Made by a program: the position numbers and the translations under genes. Shown here piece by piece: positions 33,530-42,976 of a stretch of DNA of 64,000 bases (within the stretch, counting starts at the first letter, position 1; every line of letters begins with the position of its first letter). The notes below the pieces were generated by a model. That model did no database searches. It was given only the letters and a program-made list of their open reading frames with translations, and was not told the origin of the DNA. The stretch comes from UBA1926 sp002337215. Lineage in GTDB: Bacteria > Planctomycetota > Phycisphaerae > Phycisphaerales > UBA1924. The DNA is taken from positions 62,001 to 126,000 of the forward strand of contig CAXBAF010000004.1 in NCBI GenBank assembly GCA_963973795.1. The letters run 5' to 3'.

Positions 33530-35763
33530 CAGGACGGCATGTCCAGGCGGATCGGGTTGTTGAGTGCGCCGATCCCCGTCACCTCTGAACCGTCCGGCAG
33601 CAGGACGCGGATCTTGGTGGTGCGTTTGCCCCGCGGCCAGTCGCCGTCAGTTTTGTTCGCCCGCACGACCACCCAGGGTCCTCGCTGCTTGGCGGTGAAT
33701 TCGATCCGGCGGTATTCGCCGCTCCGGAAACCCCAGCCCTCTCCTTCGTCCTCGTACATCGTGCCGTTCGCCTCGCCGTTCGCGTCGAGCGTGACGATGA
33801 GCGTCAGCTCGTCGCGCTGGTCGGGGCGATCGCCGAAGTGCTGGTGGACGGGGGCGGTGGGGATGATGGAGCCGGGACGGGCGTAGAGGCGTGGTTGCTC
33901 GGGGTCGTCGCTGTCGCGTGCTCCATCAAAGCCGGGGAAGTCGAACTCGCGCCAGGCGACGCCTTCGACGGGCTTGGGCAGGATGTGAACGCGTTCGCTG
34001 TTGGGTGTGACGTGGGTCGCGACGAGCAGGTCATCGCCGAGCAGGAACGAATCGTCCTCGCTCCGCAGCGCCGGGTCGGCCGGGTCGGCGAAGAACGTGG
34101 GACGGGCGACGGGCAGGCCCGTGCGGTGCGATTCTTCGAAGAGCGTGTAGAGCAGGGGCATGAGCCGGTAGCGGCGTTCGATCGCGCGTCGGCACGACGC
34201 CTCGACCTCTTCGCCGAACGCCCAGGGTTCCTTGTCGATGTTGCCCTTGGCGGTGTGCCCGCGTGCGAATGGCATGAGGGCACCGAACGACATCCACCGC
34301 TGGAACATCGGGCCGTCGCCGTCGCCTGCGAAGCCGCCGATATCGGGGCCCGCGAAGGGCTGGGCGGAGAGCCCGAGGTTCAGCATCATGGGGATGGACA
34401 CGTCGACGTGGTACCAATTGGCGCTGTTGTCGCCCGTCCATGTTGCGCCGTAGCGCTGCCCGCCGATGTAGTTCGCTCGGCTGAGCACGAACGGACGCTT
34501 GTCGGGGTTGACCGCCATCACGCCTTCGCGGCTCGCACGGACCATGAGCATGCCATAGACGTTGTGGAAGCGGGCGTGCGTCGCGGTGCCGCCCAGCTCG
34601 GGGTCGGCGCGGTGGATGTTGTCCTCGGGCATCGTCTTGGTGGGCACGTTGAAGACGGCCGGTTCGTTCATGTCGTTCCAGACGCCGTCGACGCCCTCGT
34701 TCATGAAGTCGGTGTAGAGCCCGGCCCACCACTCGCGGACCTTCGCGTTGGTGTAGTCGGGGAAGACGCACTCGCCCGGCCAGACGTAGCCGGTGTAGGT
34801 CTCACCCTCGGCGTTTTTGACCCACGCATCGACCGCGTCACCCGAGTCGGCGACGAAGTAGCCGTCCTCGTTCTTGACGCCCGGGTCGATCATCCAGACG
34901 TTGCTGAACCCGATCGAGTCGAGGTAGCTGTTGAGGCCCTTCGGATCGGGGAACTGCGACTCATCCCAGGTGAAGACCCGGAACTCGTCCATGTAGTCGA
35001 TGTCCATCCAGATGACGTCGGCAGGGATCTGCCGCTCGCGGAACTCCGCGGCGACTTCGCGGACGCGGGAATCCGGGTTGTACGAGTACCGGCACTGGTG
35101 GTAGCCCAGCGCCCACTTGGGGGGCATCTCGATCGTGCCGGTCAGTTCACCCAGTTTGCGGAGCACGTCCTTGGGCGTGGGTCCTTCGATGACGATGACG
35201 GGGTGATCGGGCCCGTCGGCGCGGAAGACGATGTCCTCGCGCAGGTCGATCTCGCAGCGGTAGGTCGTGTCGGCGAGGACGCCGAAGGCGGTGCCATCCT
35301 TGCGGACGGCGAGGACCCAGGGGTGGGATGTGTAGAGGTTGGGGCTGTTGTCCTGGTAGCCGTAGGCGTCGAGGTTCCAGCATTCTGTCAGCCGACCATT
35401 GCGGAGAAGCGGACCCGCGGCCTCGCCGGTGCCGTACAGACTGGTGTCGGGATCGATGTCGATGGTCGCGACGAATCGGTCGTCGCCGTGGATCGCCGAT
35501 GCGCCCCGGCTGAACTCAACCGAGACCGGAAAGCCGGCGGGGGCGTCCCCGTTGGCAATCCGCGGGTTCTGGAGCGCCATCGATGGGACGCGGTTTTCTT
35601 TGGAGTCGGTGCCGGCGTGGAAGCGGACGATGCCCTCTCCGATCCTTTCGGCGACGACCTGCGCGGAGGCAGACTGTGTTGCAACAGATCCTGCAAAGAG
35701 CACCACGGAGGCCGAAGCGGTGAGTCCGAAAACCGACCGATCGAGAGGGGCGAGCAGATGCAT
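33529..35763 (-). CDS. Exported GH31 alpha-glucosidase
   Basis: 744 residues. A signal peptide (about 1-34, ending SASA) is followed by the GH31 N-terminal beta domain and the catalytic barrel. The active-site region GVWNDMNEPAVF carries the catalytic Asp; IWMDIDYMDEFRVFTWD and GADIGGF-type sequence (AGPDIGGFAGDG) are further family motifs. It hydrolyses alpha-1,4/1,6-glucosidic or xylosidic bonds from the non-reducing end. It is divergent from the GH13 amylase gene across a regulatory region with a symmetric repeat, and the two probably degrade the same alpha-glucan outside the cytoplasm. Confidence 0.94.
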   Translation of the reverse strand: MHLLAPLDRSVFGLTASASVVLFAGSVATQSASAQVVAERIGEGIVRFHAGTDSKENRVPSMALQNPRIANGDAPAGFPVSVEFSRGASAIHGDDRFVATIDIDPDTSLYGTGEAAGPLLRNGRLTECWNLDAYGYQDNSPNLYTSHPWVLAVRKDGTAFGVLADTTYRCEIDLREDIVFRADGPDHPVIVIEGPTPKDVLRKLGELTGTIEMPPKWALGYHQCRYSYNPDSRVREVAAEFRERQIPADVIWMDIDYMDEFRVFTWDESQFPDPKGLNSYLDSIGFSNVWMIDPGVKNEDGYFVADSGDAVDAWVKNAEGETYTGYVWPGECVFPDYTNAKVREWWAGLYTDFMNEGVDGVWNDMNEPAVFNVPTKTMPEDNIHRADPELGGTATHARFHNVYGMLMVRASREGVMAVNPDKRPFVLSRANYIGGQRYGATWTGDNSANWYHVDVSIPMMLNLGLSAQPFAGPDIGGFAGDGDGPMFQRWMSFGALMPFARGHTAKGNIDKEPWAFGEEVEASCRRAIERRYRLMPLLYTLFEESHRTGLPVARPTFFADPADPALRSEDDSFLLGDDLLVATHVTPNSERVHILPKPVEGVAWREFDFPGFDGARDSDDPEQPRLYARPGSIIPTAPVHQHFGDRPDQRDELTLIVTLDANGEANGTMYEDEGEGWGFRSGEYRRIEFTAKQRGPWVVVRANKTDGDWPRGKRTTKIRVLLPDGSEVTGIGALNNPIRLDMPS

Positions 35764-35831
35764 AGACGGATCTCCAGTGTTTCGGATTCGGCCCGGGATG
35801 ATCGGACGCGAAGTTTGGTCCGATGCTCATC

Positions 35832-35887
35832 CCAAGCGGGATAATCGTCGAATTGTACGGTGCTGTGTGGTATTGTAACCCGCTTGG
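35832..35887. promoter_or_regulatory. Divergent GH31/GH13 control region with perfect inverted repeat
   Basis: CCAAGCGGG (35832-35840) and its exact reverse complement CCCGCTTGG (35879-35887) flank 38 bases. Between them on the minus strand lie GTTACA and TACAAT separated by 16 bases, a good promoter for GH31 with about 80 bases of leader. The two half-sites, 47 bases centre to centre, could bind one regulator on both sides of the promoter. Confidence 0.5.
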
Positions 35888-36001
35888 TTCTCGGGGGTCT
35901 GAGAGTGGTTTCGCGGCGTGCGGATGAACGAGCGGCGGAGGGTCTTCGGATCCGGCCGGCCGCGGTGTGTTCGGGGGCATGCGCGAACGAAGGAGTCTTT
36001 G

Positions 36002-38743
36002 ATGATGCGATCGACCGCGATCTGTGCGCTTCTCGCGCTGACCGGCACGGCTGTCTCAGCGCACGCCGCCGAGCGTGTGATCCTGCAGGTCTTCGAGACC
36101 GAGTGGGACGATATCGAGCGTCGCGCCGCCGACATCTTTCTCGGCGGGTACGGCGCGGTGTGGATCCCGCCGCCCTCAAAGGCGTCGGACGCGTACAGCG
36201 TGGGCTTCGACGTCTTCGATCGGTTCGACCTGGGCAAGCCCCCTTTGACTGATAGCAGCGGGAGCCGGGCGCGAACCGCGTACGGCACCGAGGCGACGTT
36301 CGGGGCGATGGTCGAAGAGCTCAAGCGGGCCGACGTGCACATCTACATCGACACCGTGCTGAATCACAACTCGGGCCGGACAACGAGCGACTTCTTCCTC
36401 GCCGAGGGCGGGTGGCCTGGGATGTGGATCCCCCGCGAGCAGCCGCCGCGCGACAAGTTGCCCACCGACGACTGGGGTGATTTCCACTCCGGGAATGCAT
36501 CCGGGTATCTCCAGAGCGAGAACCCCGGGGCGCCGAACTACGACACAATCCGCGGCGACCTCGTCGCACTGGTGGATATCCAACAGGATCGCTCGAACCA
36601 ATTCATCCGCCAGCCCGTCGACGCGGGGGACCCCGACAACATCCCGGCGGGGACCGTTCGCAATCTGCCCGACCCGGACAACGCGCGGTTCTACCCGGAC
36701 CGGATCCTGTCACCGAATATCTATGTGAACCCGCCTTCGGCGCATAGTGGGGCGGCGGTCGAGACGCGGTACCCGTTCAACCTGTCGAACCCGATGGGGG
36801 GCGACCCGGTCGTCGAAGATTCGACGGGCTATCTGCGCCGCTGGCTGCAGTGGATGCTCGAAGTCCAGAATATCGACGGGTTCAGGCTCGATGCCTCGAA
36901 GCATGTTTTCCCGTACTGGTGGGACACGCACTTCGACTCGGCCGTATTCCAGGGGCGGACTGCACCGGACGGCTCGAAGGTCACGCCGTTCAGCTTCGGC
37001 GAGAATACGACGGGCAACTCCGACATCCTGAATAACTTCTACCGCAAGGACGCCTTCGCGAACCGCGACTCGCTCGACCTGAGCGGGGCCGGATCGCTGC
37101 GGAATCTCGTGAGCGGGGGCGGCTTCGGTACATGGGCCGATCTCTTCAACGGGGCCCATCTCGATCAGGCCGACGATGGGTTCCAGAACGGCTCCGCCGG
37201 CGTGTTCCATGTGTTCAGCCATGACAACGGATCGGTCGGCGACGGCGGCTCGCTCCCGCCCCTGCCCAGCAACCGCCAGCAGGGCTGGTTCGCGCACGCC
37301 TATATGCTCATGCGGCCCGGGCTTCCGATCGTCTACTACAACGGGCGCGGCGTCCCGCGTTCGTTCGGCTTCTTCCCGCGAGAGGGAACGCCCGTCGCGC
37401 TCGGATGGGACCCGATCACCCAGGCGCCCGAGGACGTGATGACGACACTCGTCGATCTTCACAACGGGATCGCGACCGGCGACTATTACCAACGCAACGG
37501 CAACATCAGCGACGTGCTCGTCTTCGAGCGGGCCAACAACGCCGGGAGCGGGCTTGTCGGCAACGTTCTCGTCGCCGTAAACGACCGCTATGACTCGGGT
37601 GTTGACACGCTGACCGTCGGGACCACGTTCCCGGCCGGGACACGGCTCGTCGAGCAGACGGGCAACGCCGCCGATCCCCAGGTCGATCCTGGCAACACGA
37701 TCCCGGAAGTCATCACGGTCTCGGGGTCCGGCTCGGTCACGCTCAGCGTCCCGCGGAATTCCTCGAGCGCAGGCGAGCACAACCGAGGATTCCTGGTCTA
37801 CGCACCGGCGGTGCCCGACGCGACGATCACGATCGTCGGGCAGGACGGGGTCGTCCCCGCCGACCCGGCCTTCTTCCCCGACTTCCTCCAGCGTCTGAAT
37901 GAGATCCCCGTCGTGACGGGCGATCAGTTCACCCTCCGCGTGGAAACCGTGCCCGGCGATTCGGTCGATCTCACCACCGACGACAATACCCTCTTTAAGA
38001 TCAACGACGGCGCCCTCGATTGGAACGGCAACGGCGGGCCCGACGTGCCGATCACCGATGCCTCTTTCAGCGGCTTCGAGGAGTTCTCCGACATTAAGAA
38101 TCCCGGCATGCAGGACCCGAACCGCGAGGGGCTGTACGAGCAGGTGATCGATACCACCCGCCTCGAAGAAGGGTTCAACTACATCCGCACCGTCTCATTT
38201 CGCCAGCGCCCCGCCGGCACAGGCCCGCTCGCCAACGAGCAGCGCGCGGTCGTCTACGTAGACCGCGTTCCCCCCGAGATCGAGCTCGACGGGGACGGCC
38301 AGATCTTCACCGACCCTCAGCCCACGTTCAGATTTCTGCTCGGCGACCGGACCCCCGAGGTCGTCTACGCCTTCCTGAACCTCGCGGACGGTGTGGACCC
38401 GCTCACGATGCTCACGACGCCGAACGCTGCCAGGCGGTACGACCGGCTCGAGTGGCGTCGCACGTTCGACAGCGAACTCCAGCCCGGCGAGAACACCGTG
38501 ACCCTCGTCGCGGTGGAGCCCTCGGGGCGGGAAGCCGTCCTCGAGTACACGGTGTTCTTCCAGAGCGACTGCCCCTCAGATCTCGCGGCACCATTCGGCG
38601 TGCTCGATCTCGCCGACATCAACGCGTTCGTGGGTGGTTTCGTGAACCAGGAACCGATCGCCGACCTTGCCGAGCCGTTCGGGGTTTTCGACCTTGCCGA
38701 CATCGGAATCTTTGTCGGCGGCTTCGCGGGTGGCTGCCCGTAA
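36002..38743 (+). CDS. Exported GH13 alpha-amylase with C-terminal dockerin-like domain
   Basis: 913 residues from the ATG at 36002 (AAGGAG six bases upstream; an ATG follows at 36005). A signal peptide ends near SAHAAE. The GH13 barrel shows DTVLNHNSG, the nucleophile Asp in DGFRLDASKH, the acid/base Glu in SFGENTTGN and the third acidic residue in FSHDNGSVGD. C-terminal beta domains follow. The last about 58 residues are a paired dockerin-like repeat (DLAAPFGVLDLADI and DLAEPFGVFDLADI) framed by CPSD and GGCP. It degrades starch-like polymers outside the cell. It is divergent from GH31 and ends before a terminator. Confidence 0.93.
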   Translation: MMRSTAICALLALTGTAVSAHAAERVILQVFETEWDDIERRAADIFLGGYGAVWIPPPSKASDAYSVGFDVFDRFDLGKPPLTDSSGSRARTAYGTEATFGAMVEELKRADVHIYIDTVLNHNSGRTTSDFFLAEGGWPGMWIPREQPPRDKLPTDDWGDFHSGNASGYLQSENPGAPNYDTIRGDLVALVDIQQDRSNQFIRQPVDAGDPDNIPAGTVRNLPDPDNARFYPDRILSPNIYVNPPSAHSGAAVETRYPFNLSNPMGGDPVVEDSTGYLRRWLQWMLEVQNIDGFRLDASKHVFPYWWDTHFDSAVFQGRTAPDGSKVTPFSFGENTTGNSDILNNFYRKDAFANRDSLDLSGAGSLRNLVSGGGFGTWADLFNGAHLDQADDGFQNGSAGVFHVFSHDNGSVGDGGSLPPLPSNRQQGWFAHAYMLMRPGLPIVYYNGRGVPRSFGFFPREGTPVALGWDPITQAPEDVMTTLVDLHNGIATGDYYQRNGNISDVLVFERANNAGSGLVGNVLVAVNDRYDSGVDTLTVGTTFPAGTRLVEQTGNAADPQVDPGNTIPEVITVSGSGSVTLSVPRNSSSAGEHNRGFLVYAPAVPDATITIVGQDGVVPADPAFFPDFLQRLNEIPVVTGDQFTLRVETVPGDSVDLTTDDNTLFKINDGALDWNGNGGPDVPITDASFSGFEEFSDIKNPGMQDPNREGLYEQVIDTTRLEEGFNYIRTVSFRQRPAGTGPLANEQRAVVYVDRVPPEIELDGDGQIFTDPQPTFRFLLGDRTPEVVYAFLNLADGVDPLTMLTTPNAARRYDRLEWRRTFDSELQPGENTVTLVAVEPSGREAVLEYTVFFQSDCPSDLAAPFGVLDLADINAFVGGFVNQEPIADLAEPFGVFDLADIGIFVGGFAGGCP

Positions 38744-38767
38744 GCAATGCCGTCTCGCACCGATATG

Positions 38768-38806
38768 AAACGCCCCGCTCGGTCTTCCGGGCGGGGCGTT
38801 TTCTTT
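38768..38806 (+). terminator. Rho-independent terminator of the GH13 gene
   Basis: AAACGCCCCGC pairs with GCGGGGCGTTT around a 12-base loop, followed by TCTTT. Confidence 0.88.
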
Positions 38807-39026
38807 GTTCCCGCTCGGGACGCCTCGGACGACCTTTGCTTTGCAGAGCCATGCCGCGAGGGCCGATCGCGACCCGCGCCGGTTTCCGTCTCCCGGTTGC
38901 CGGTTGCCCGCTTCCGACGCCCCGGACGGCTGCGCGACCACATCGCTCGCTGGTGACACGCGACACGGAATCACCCGCGTGCGAGGTCAACGCTTCGACC
39001 CCGGCATCGACTTCCGCACGCGCACG

Positions 39027-39051
39027 AAAAAGCCCCGCCGAAGCGGGGCTT
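39027..39051 (-). terminator. Rho-independent terminator of the secreted protein gene at 39077
   Basis: On the minus strand AAGCCCCGC pairs with GCGGGGCTT around TTCG-like loop bases, followed by TTT. Confidence 0.85.
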
Positions 39052-39076
39052 GAGAGGATTCAGAAGATCATGACTC

Positions 39077-41182
39077 TTACGGGCAACCCGCCGAGAAGTT
39101 GGTCACGAACGCGCCGATGTCGGCGAGATCGAACACCCCGAACGGCTCGGCCAGGTCGGCGATCGGGTTGGCCGTCGTGAAGCCGGTCACGAACGCCGAG
39201 ATGTCCTGAAGGTCGAGCACGTTGAACGGCTCGGCCAGGTCGGCGAGGTTGCACCCGGTCGCGACCTCATCGCTGATGTTGACGAACTGGTTGCCGGGGA
39301 TCGCCGAGAAGTCGACCATCGTCGTCGTGCCCAGGTTGTCGGGCCCTGCCGAGTCACCGATGATCTGGTTCGACATGAAGCCGAACCCGCCGTCGCTGAT
39401 GAAGCCGCTGATCTTGATATCAGCAGCGCCGTCCCAGCCGAGCTCGTCGAGATCGAGGCACATCTCGATACCCGTGGAGACCTGGCGGACGATGGCTTCC
39501 ACCGCGGTGTCGGCGGTCACGCCGTCCACGTTCGAGTTGTCGAGCGCGATGTTGATCAGCCCGGGGATACCGACGAGCGGGTCGCCCATAGGAGTCGACT
39601 CAGCGACAATCTGGGCCGTCCGTGGCGCAAACTCGGTGAAGAGGGCGCCGCCGAGCGGATCGTCGAAGCGGGGACCCGAGAAGTCGAGGACTTCCTTCGC
39701 ATCCGGGAGCGGGTTGCCGGTCCCGTCTTCGATGCCGCCACCGAAGAATGCGCCGTAGTCGAGCGGGAACAGAGTGAACGGATCGACGAGAGCGCCGTCC
39801 GTCCGGAGCACCGCGCAGTCGCTGAAGAAGAGCAGGTCGCCGCTGCCGCCGTCGACGCCGTTGTTGACGTTGAACCAGTAGTCGGGCGCGAAATCGGTGT
39901 CGAAGGTGAGGCCCGCCATGTTCTGGAGCGCGCCGAAGGAGATGTCGATGTTGGTGATCGGGTCACCGTTGCCGTCGAAACCGATCGTGTTCTGGCCGCC
40001 CGGCTGGACGTCAAAGAACAGACTGAGCTTGTTGAAGTTGACCTCCATGTTGCCGCCGAGGAAGACGTAGAGGAGGGGGGACCCGCCGCCTTCCGGAATC
40101 ACGACCTGGGCCCGAAGGTTGTCGAGCTCCGAGCCATACGCCCAGTTATCGTCGGGCGAAACCGGGGTCGAGAGCGAGGGGCTCCCGATCACGCCGGCGA
40201 TGTTGTTGTTGTCAACAGCAAGGCCGAGCACCGCCGCACCGCCGTCGCCGCCGGCCACATCGCCGCCGTTCGCGGCGCCGTAGCCCGCGAGCGTGCCGGA
40301 GAGATCAACCTGCCACGAGAGCGTGAACGCGTTGTACGAGCCGATGAACGCACGGGGGACGTTCGGCGTCATGCCGTCCATGTCGTCGTCCGTCGAATCG
40401 ATCGAGACAACATAATCGGGACGGAACGCGTCGCTCACACCGCCATCGAACGTCGTGCCGGCGTTGCCGATGAAACCACCCGAACCATCGCCGGCACCGA
40501 GCGTCTCGGCCCCGCTCGCGTTCCCGTCGGTGTCAAAGTAGAGATCGAGACCGTTGCCGTTCGACTCGAGGTTGCCAGCGACCATCACGTAGATGTTGCT
40601 GGCGTCCTGGGCGACGAAGATCCGGTCGATCTCCGAGCCGCCGCCACCGATGTCGGTTGCGTCACCGTTGTCGCCGAAGCCCGTGTAGTTGCCCTGCGTG
40701 AAGACCGCAGCGCCGTACCCGGCGTCCGCCGTGCCATCGACGCTGATCGTCGCCGAGGGGATCGAGGAGACATCGATGAACTGGTCACCCGGGAAGGCGA
40801 CCTCATCCGAGAAATCGGGGGCGCCACCGATGTTCGGCGTGTCGATCGGGAGCGACCCGATAATCTGGTTGCTCATGAAGGTCCGGTCGCCCGAGGTCAC
40901 CCAGCCCGCCAGGCGGAACGAGGTCGCGTTGCCGAGGGCGCTCTTGGGAATCCGGATCTCAACGCCGGTGGTGACGTTCTCCGGGTCGCCGAAACTACCG
41001 CCGTTGAACATGCCCGCGGTGTTATCCCCGAACTGGGTGGGGTTGCCGTTGACCCAGCGGATCGGGCCGTAGAAGCCCGCTTCGGCTCCCTCATCGAAGA
41101 CACCATCAATCGTCGGCTGCGCGGCCGCAAGACCGGCGAGGCCCGCGAGCACCGTCGCGGCTGTTGCGTACTTACAATTCAT
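39077..41182 (-). CDS. Large secreted protein with dockerin-like C-terminus
   Basis: 701 residues from the ATG at 41182, with GGGAGA eight bases upstream. The signal peptide ends near GLAAAQ. The mature protein is Gly/Asp/Asn-rich and beta-like, with low Lys content. A module near the N-terminus (IRIPKSALGN, FRLAGWVTSGDRTFMSNQII, FPGDQFIDVS) recurs near the C-terminus (MCLDLDELGW, KISGFISDGGFGFMSNQIIG, IPGNQFVNIS), showing an internal duplication separated by about 500 residues. The end is the paired dockerin-like repeat (DLAEPFNVLDLQDI and DLAEPFGVFDLADI) with Cys in ATGCNLAD and SAGCP. The function is unknown; it is probably a cell-surface or secreted structural or adhesion protein. Confidence 0.85.
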   Translation of the reverse strand: MNCKYATAATVLAGLAGLAAAQPTIDGVFDEGAEAGFYGPIRWVNGNPTQFGDNTAGMFNGGSFGDPENVTTGVEIRIPKSALGNATSFRLAGWVTSGDRTFMSNQIIGSLPIDTPNIGGAPDFSDEVAFPGDQFIDVSSIPSATISVDGTADAGYGAAVFTQGNYTGFGDNGDATDIGGGGSEIDRIFVAQDASNIYVMVAGNLESNGNGLDLYFDTDGNASGAETLGAGDGSGGFIGNAGTTFDGGVSDAFRPDYVVSIDSTDDDMDGMTPNVPRAFIGSYNAFTLSWQVDLSGTLAGYGAANGGDVAGGDGGAAVLGLAVDNNNIAGVIGSPSLSTPVSPDDNWAYGSELDNLRAQVVIPEGGGSPLLYVFLGGNMEVNFNKLSLFFDVQPGGQNTIGFDGNGDPITNIDISFGALQNMAGLTFDTDFAPDYWFNVNNGVDGGSGDLLFFSDCAVLRTDGALVDPFTLFPLDYGAFFGGGIEDGTGNPLPDAKEVLDFSGPRFDDPLGGALFTEFAPRTAQIVAESTPMGDPLVGIPGLINIALDNSNVDGVTADTAVEAIVRQVSTGIEMCLDLDELGWDGAADIKISGFISDGGFGFMSNQIIGDSAGPDNLGTTTMVDFSAIPGNQFVNISDEVATGCNLADLAEPFNVLDLQDISAFVTGFTTANPIADLAEPFGVFDLADIGAFVTNFSAGCP

Positions 41183-41821
41183 AATATTGATCTCCCTGTG
41201 TATTGAACGTGAACCAGTGGGAATCTCATCCCGCCCCGAAACCGCGCCCAAGCCTTGTGGAGGGGGTGAAGCGCGTCCCTCTACTCTAGCGGATCCGATC
41301 AGTTTGAGCGATACAGAACCGCGCAGATTCCGCGTGATCAGAGAGGAACTGTGTCACTACAGAAGTGTGATCGATGTGTTAATCGCTTGACTTACTCTGC
41401 TACCACAGTTGTTCTCGGGCGATCGACGCCGACCGCCTTCCTGGCTATCGACCATCCGGGTGGAGCCGTCCTGTGCTGCACGGGAATCAGCGCACGCTCA
41501 GAAACGGCAGAAACCGGTCCCACGGCGCAGGCCGAGTAGCGAGTGCCGATAAACCGAACGTCGCGTGTGTGCCGACTGAGGACAATCAGGTCGAGATTCA
41601 CAATCTGTAGCAACACAGATATTCACTGAATCTTCCTGTGGTAATCCACGGTTTGTGGTCTGATTTCGTGATTTTTCGTTACATTGCCGTTTGATGAAGG
41701 CGTCTGCCGATGTCTTGCTCGCGTATCGTCATATTGAAACATCGCCCGTTCGCGGGTGAACGTACGGCGAGGCGACGGTGCTCGGGGCAATGGTCGCTCG
41801 CCTCTCAGTCCCGGAGGACCC
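41183..41821. other. Long AT-richer intergenic region
   Basis: 639 bases between divergent genes, visibly richer in A/T than its surroundings. No coding frame with sense, RNA gene or clear repeat was recognised. It must hold the promoters of both secreted-protein genes; a TTGACT at 41387-41392 is a possible -35 box for a plus-strand transcript, but its -10 is poor. The last 14 bases carry GGAGG for the gene at 41822. Confidence 0.4.
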
Positions 41822-42883
41822 ATGAACCGTTCCATCCTTCAGTCAGCCGGGCGAATCGCCGGGCAGCCAGCCGCACGTCCGCAGGGCCGTCCAGGCTTCA
41901 CGCTCATCGAGCTCCTCGTGGTCATCGCGATCATCGCGCTGCTCATCGGCATCTTGCTGCCGGCGCTCGGCAAGGCCCGCGCATCCGCCCAGAAGGCCGC
42001 GTGCCTCGCCAACGTCCGTTCCAACGGGCAGGCCATGCAGTTCTACGCGGAATCGAACCGGGACTATCTGCCGGTGATGAACAGTTCGTCGACCTCAGCG
42101 GGTCTGAGCGATCCGAACCCGTACCTGACCGGTCAGGCCCAGTACGGCGGGCTCTCTGGCCTGTACAGCCTGTTCCAGATCGGTCCGAACGGGGACCCGC
42201 AGAACCCGACGGCCGGGCAGCGCGGATTCGTTGGATATGGCCCGGATCTTGAAGACCGCCGCTACCAGTTCGATACGGGGCCTTCCGAGCCTCTGATGGC
42301 CTCGTTCCTCGACGGTCTCGGCGCGCTCTACTGCCCGTCGGATTCGCTCGACTATTACTGGAACCCCTGGCCTGGGCATCCGTCGAACACGCGTCCGCTT
42401 ATCGATTCTGCTGATGACATCATGGTGCCGGAGGAGCCCGGCGGCCCCGAGGATGTCGTCCACTACAACATCTCATTCATGTATGTCGCCGGCCTGAAAA
42501 CGTACGAGGCTCAGGTTCTGCAGCCGGCACCCTTCTTCGGCGACGAAACAAATACCGGCGACTACAGCCAGAACGCCTGGTATGGCTGGAACTGGCTCGA
42601 CGACAGCCCGGGCAATAACGCCGAACCCGACCCCGTCGGCATGTACGGGTTCAACCCCGAGACCGGATACGCCAAAGACGACAACCACGGCGATCAGGGT
42701 GGCAACTTCGTCTTCATGGACGGGCACGCCAAAATGGTGACAGAGAATCCTCAGAAGAAGTTCTTCTCATCGCCTGACTGGGATGGACTCACCGAAGCGG
42801 AGCGGCGCGAGGCGTCGCAGAACGGCACGAGCATCAACCTGCTCAACCCCGACCGCAGCCGGCTGGTCCAGACCATCGACTGA
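41822..42883 (+). CDS. Prepilin-like protein with N-terminal methylation motif and FMDGH box
   Basis: 353 residues from the ATG at 41822 (GGAGG five bases upstream). After a 24-residue leader comes GFTLIELLVVIAIIALLIGILLPAL (read as GFTLIELLVV then a hydrophobic helix), the type IV prepilin cleavage/methylation site cut after Gly. The C-terminal half contains GGNFVFMDGHAKM, the H-X9-DG-like box of planctomycete pseudopilins. It is probably assembled by a type II secretion or pilus-like machine encoded elsewhere; no such genes are in this window. A terminator follows at 42911. Confidence 0.9.
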   Translation: MNRSILQSAGRIAGQPAARPQGRPGFTLIELLVVIAIIALLIGILLPALGKARASAQKAACLANVRSNGQAMQFYAESNRDYLPVMNSSSTSAGLSDPNPYLTGQAQYGGLSGLYSLFQIGPNGDPQNPTAGQRGFVGYGPDLEDRRYQFDTGPSEPLMASFLDGLGALYCPSDSLDYYWNPWPGHPSNTRPLIDSADDIMVPEEPGGPEDVVHYNISFMYVAGLKTYEAQVLQPAPFFGDETNTGDYSQNAWYGWNWLDDSPGNNAEPDPVGMYGFNPETGYAKDDNHGDQGGNFVFMDGHAKMVTENPQKKFFSSPDWDGLTEAERREASQNGTSINLLNPDRSRLVQTID

Positions 42884-42910
42884 TTCGGGAAGCCCAATTG
42901 ACCTTCGCTC

Positions 42911-42936
42911 AACCCCGCGCCGTCGCGGGGTTTTCT
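42911..42936 (+). terminator. Rho-independent terminator of the prepilin gene
   Basis: AACCCCGCG pairs with CGCGGGGTT around CCGT, followed by TTCT. Confidence 0.82.
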
Positions 42937-42976
42937 ATGCGCTCTTTCCTCAATCCCCGCGTCTCGCTGAATCAGC

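Larger units (their letters stand above)
38744..39076. other. Intergenic region between convergent secreted-protein genes
   Basis: It contains one terminator for each gene (38768-38806 plus, 39027-39051 minus). Between them, about 38810-39020, no gene, RNA or repeat was recognised. Confidence 0.6.

Noticed and set aside
33838..35844. 668-codon plus-strand ORF opposite the GH31 gene
   Set aside because: Antisense shadow of a catalytically intact GH31 protein; Val/Gly/Asp-rich with no motif.
38810..39020. Short open frames between the GH13 and dockerin-like genes
   Set aside because: No ribosome binding site, motif or consistent codon use; the region lies between two facing terminators.
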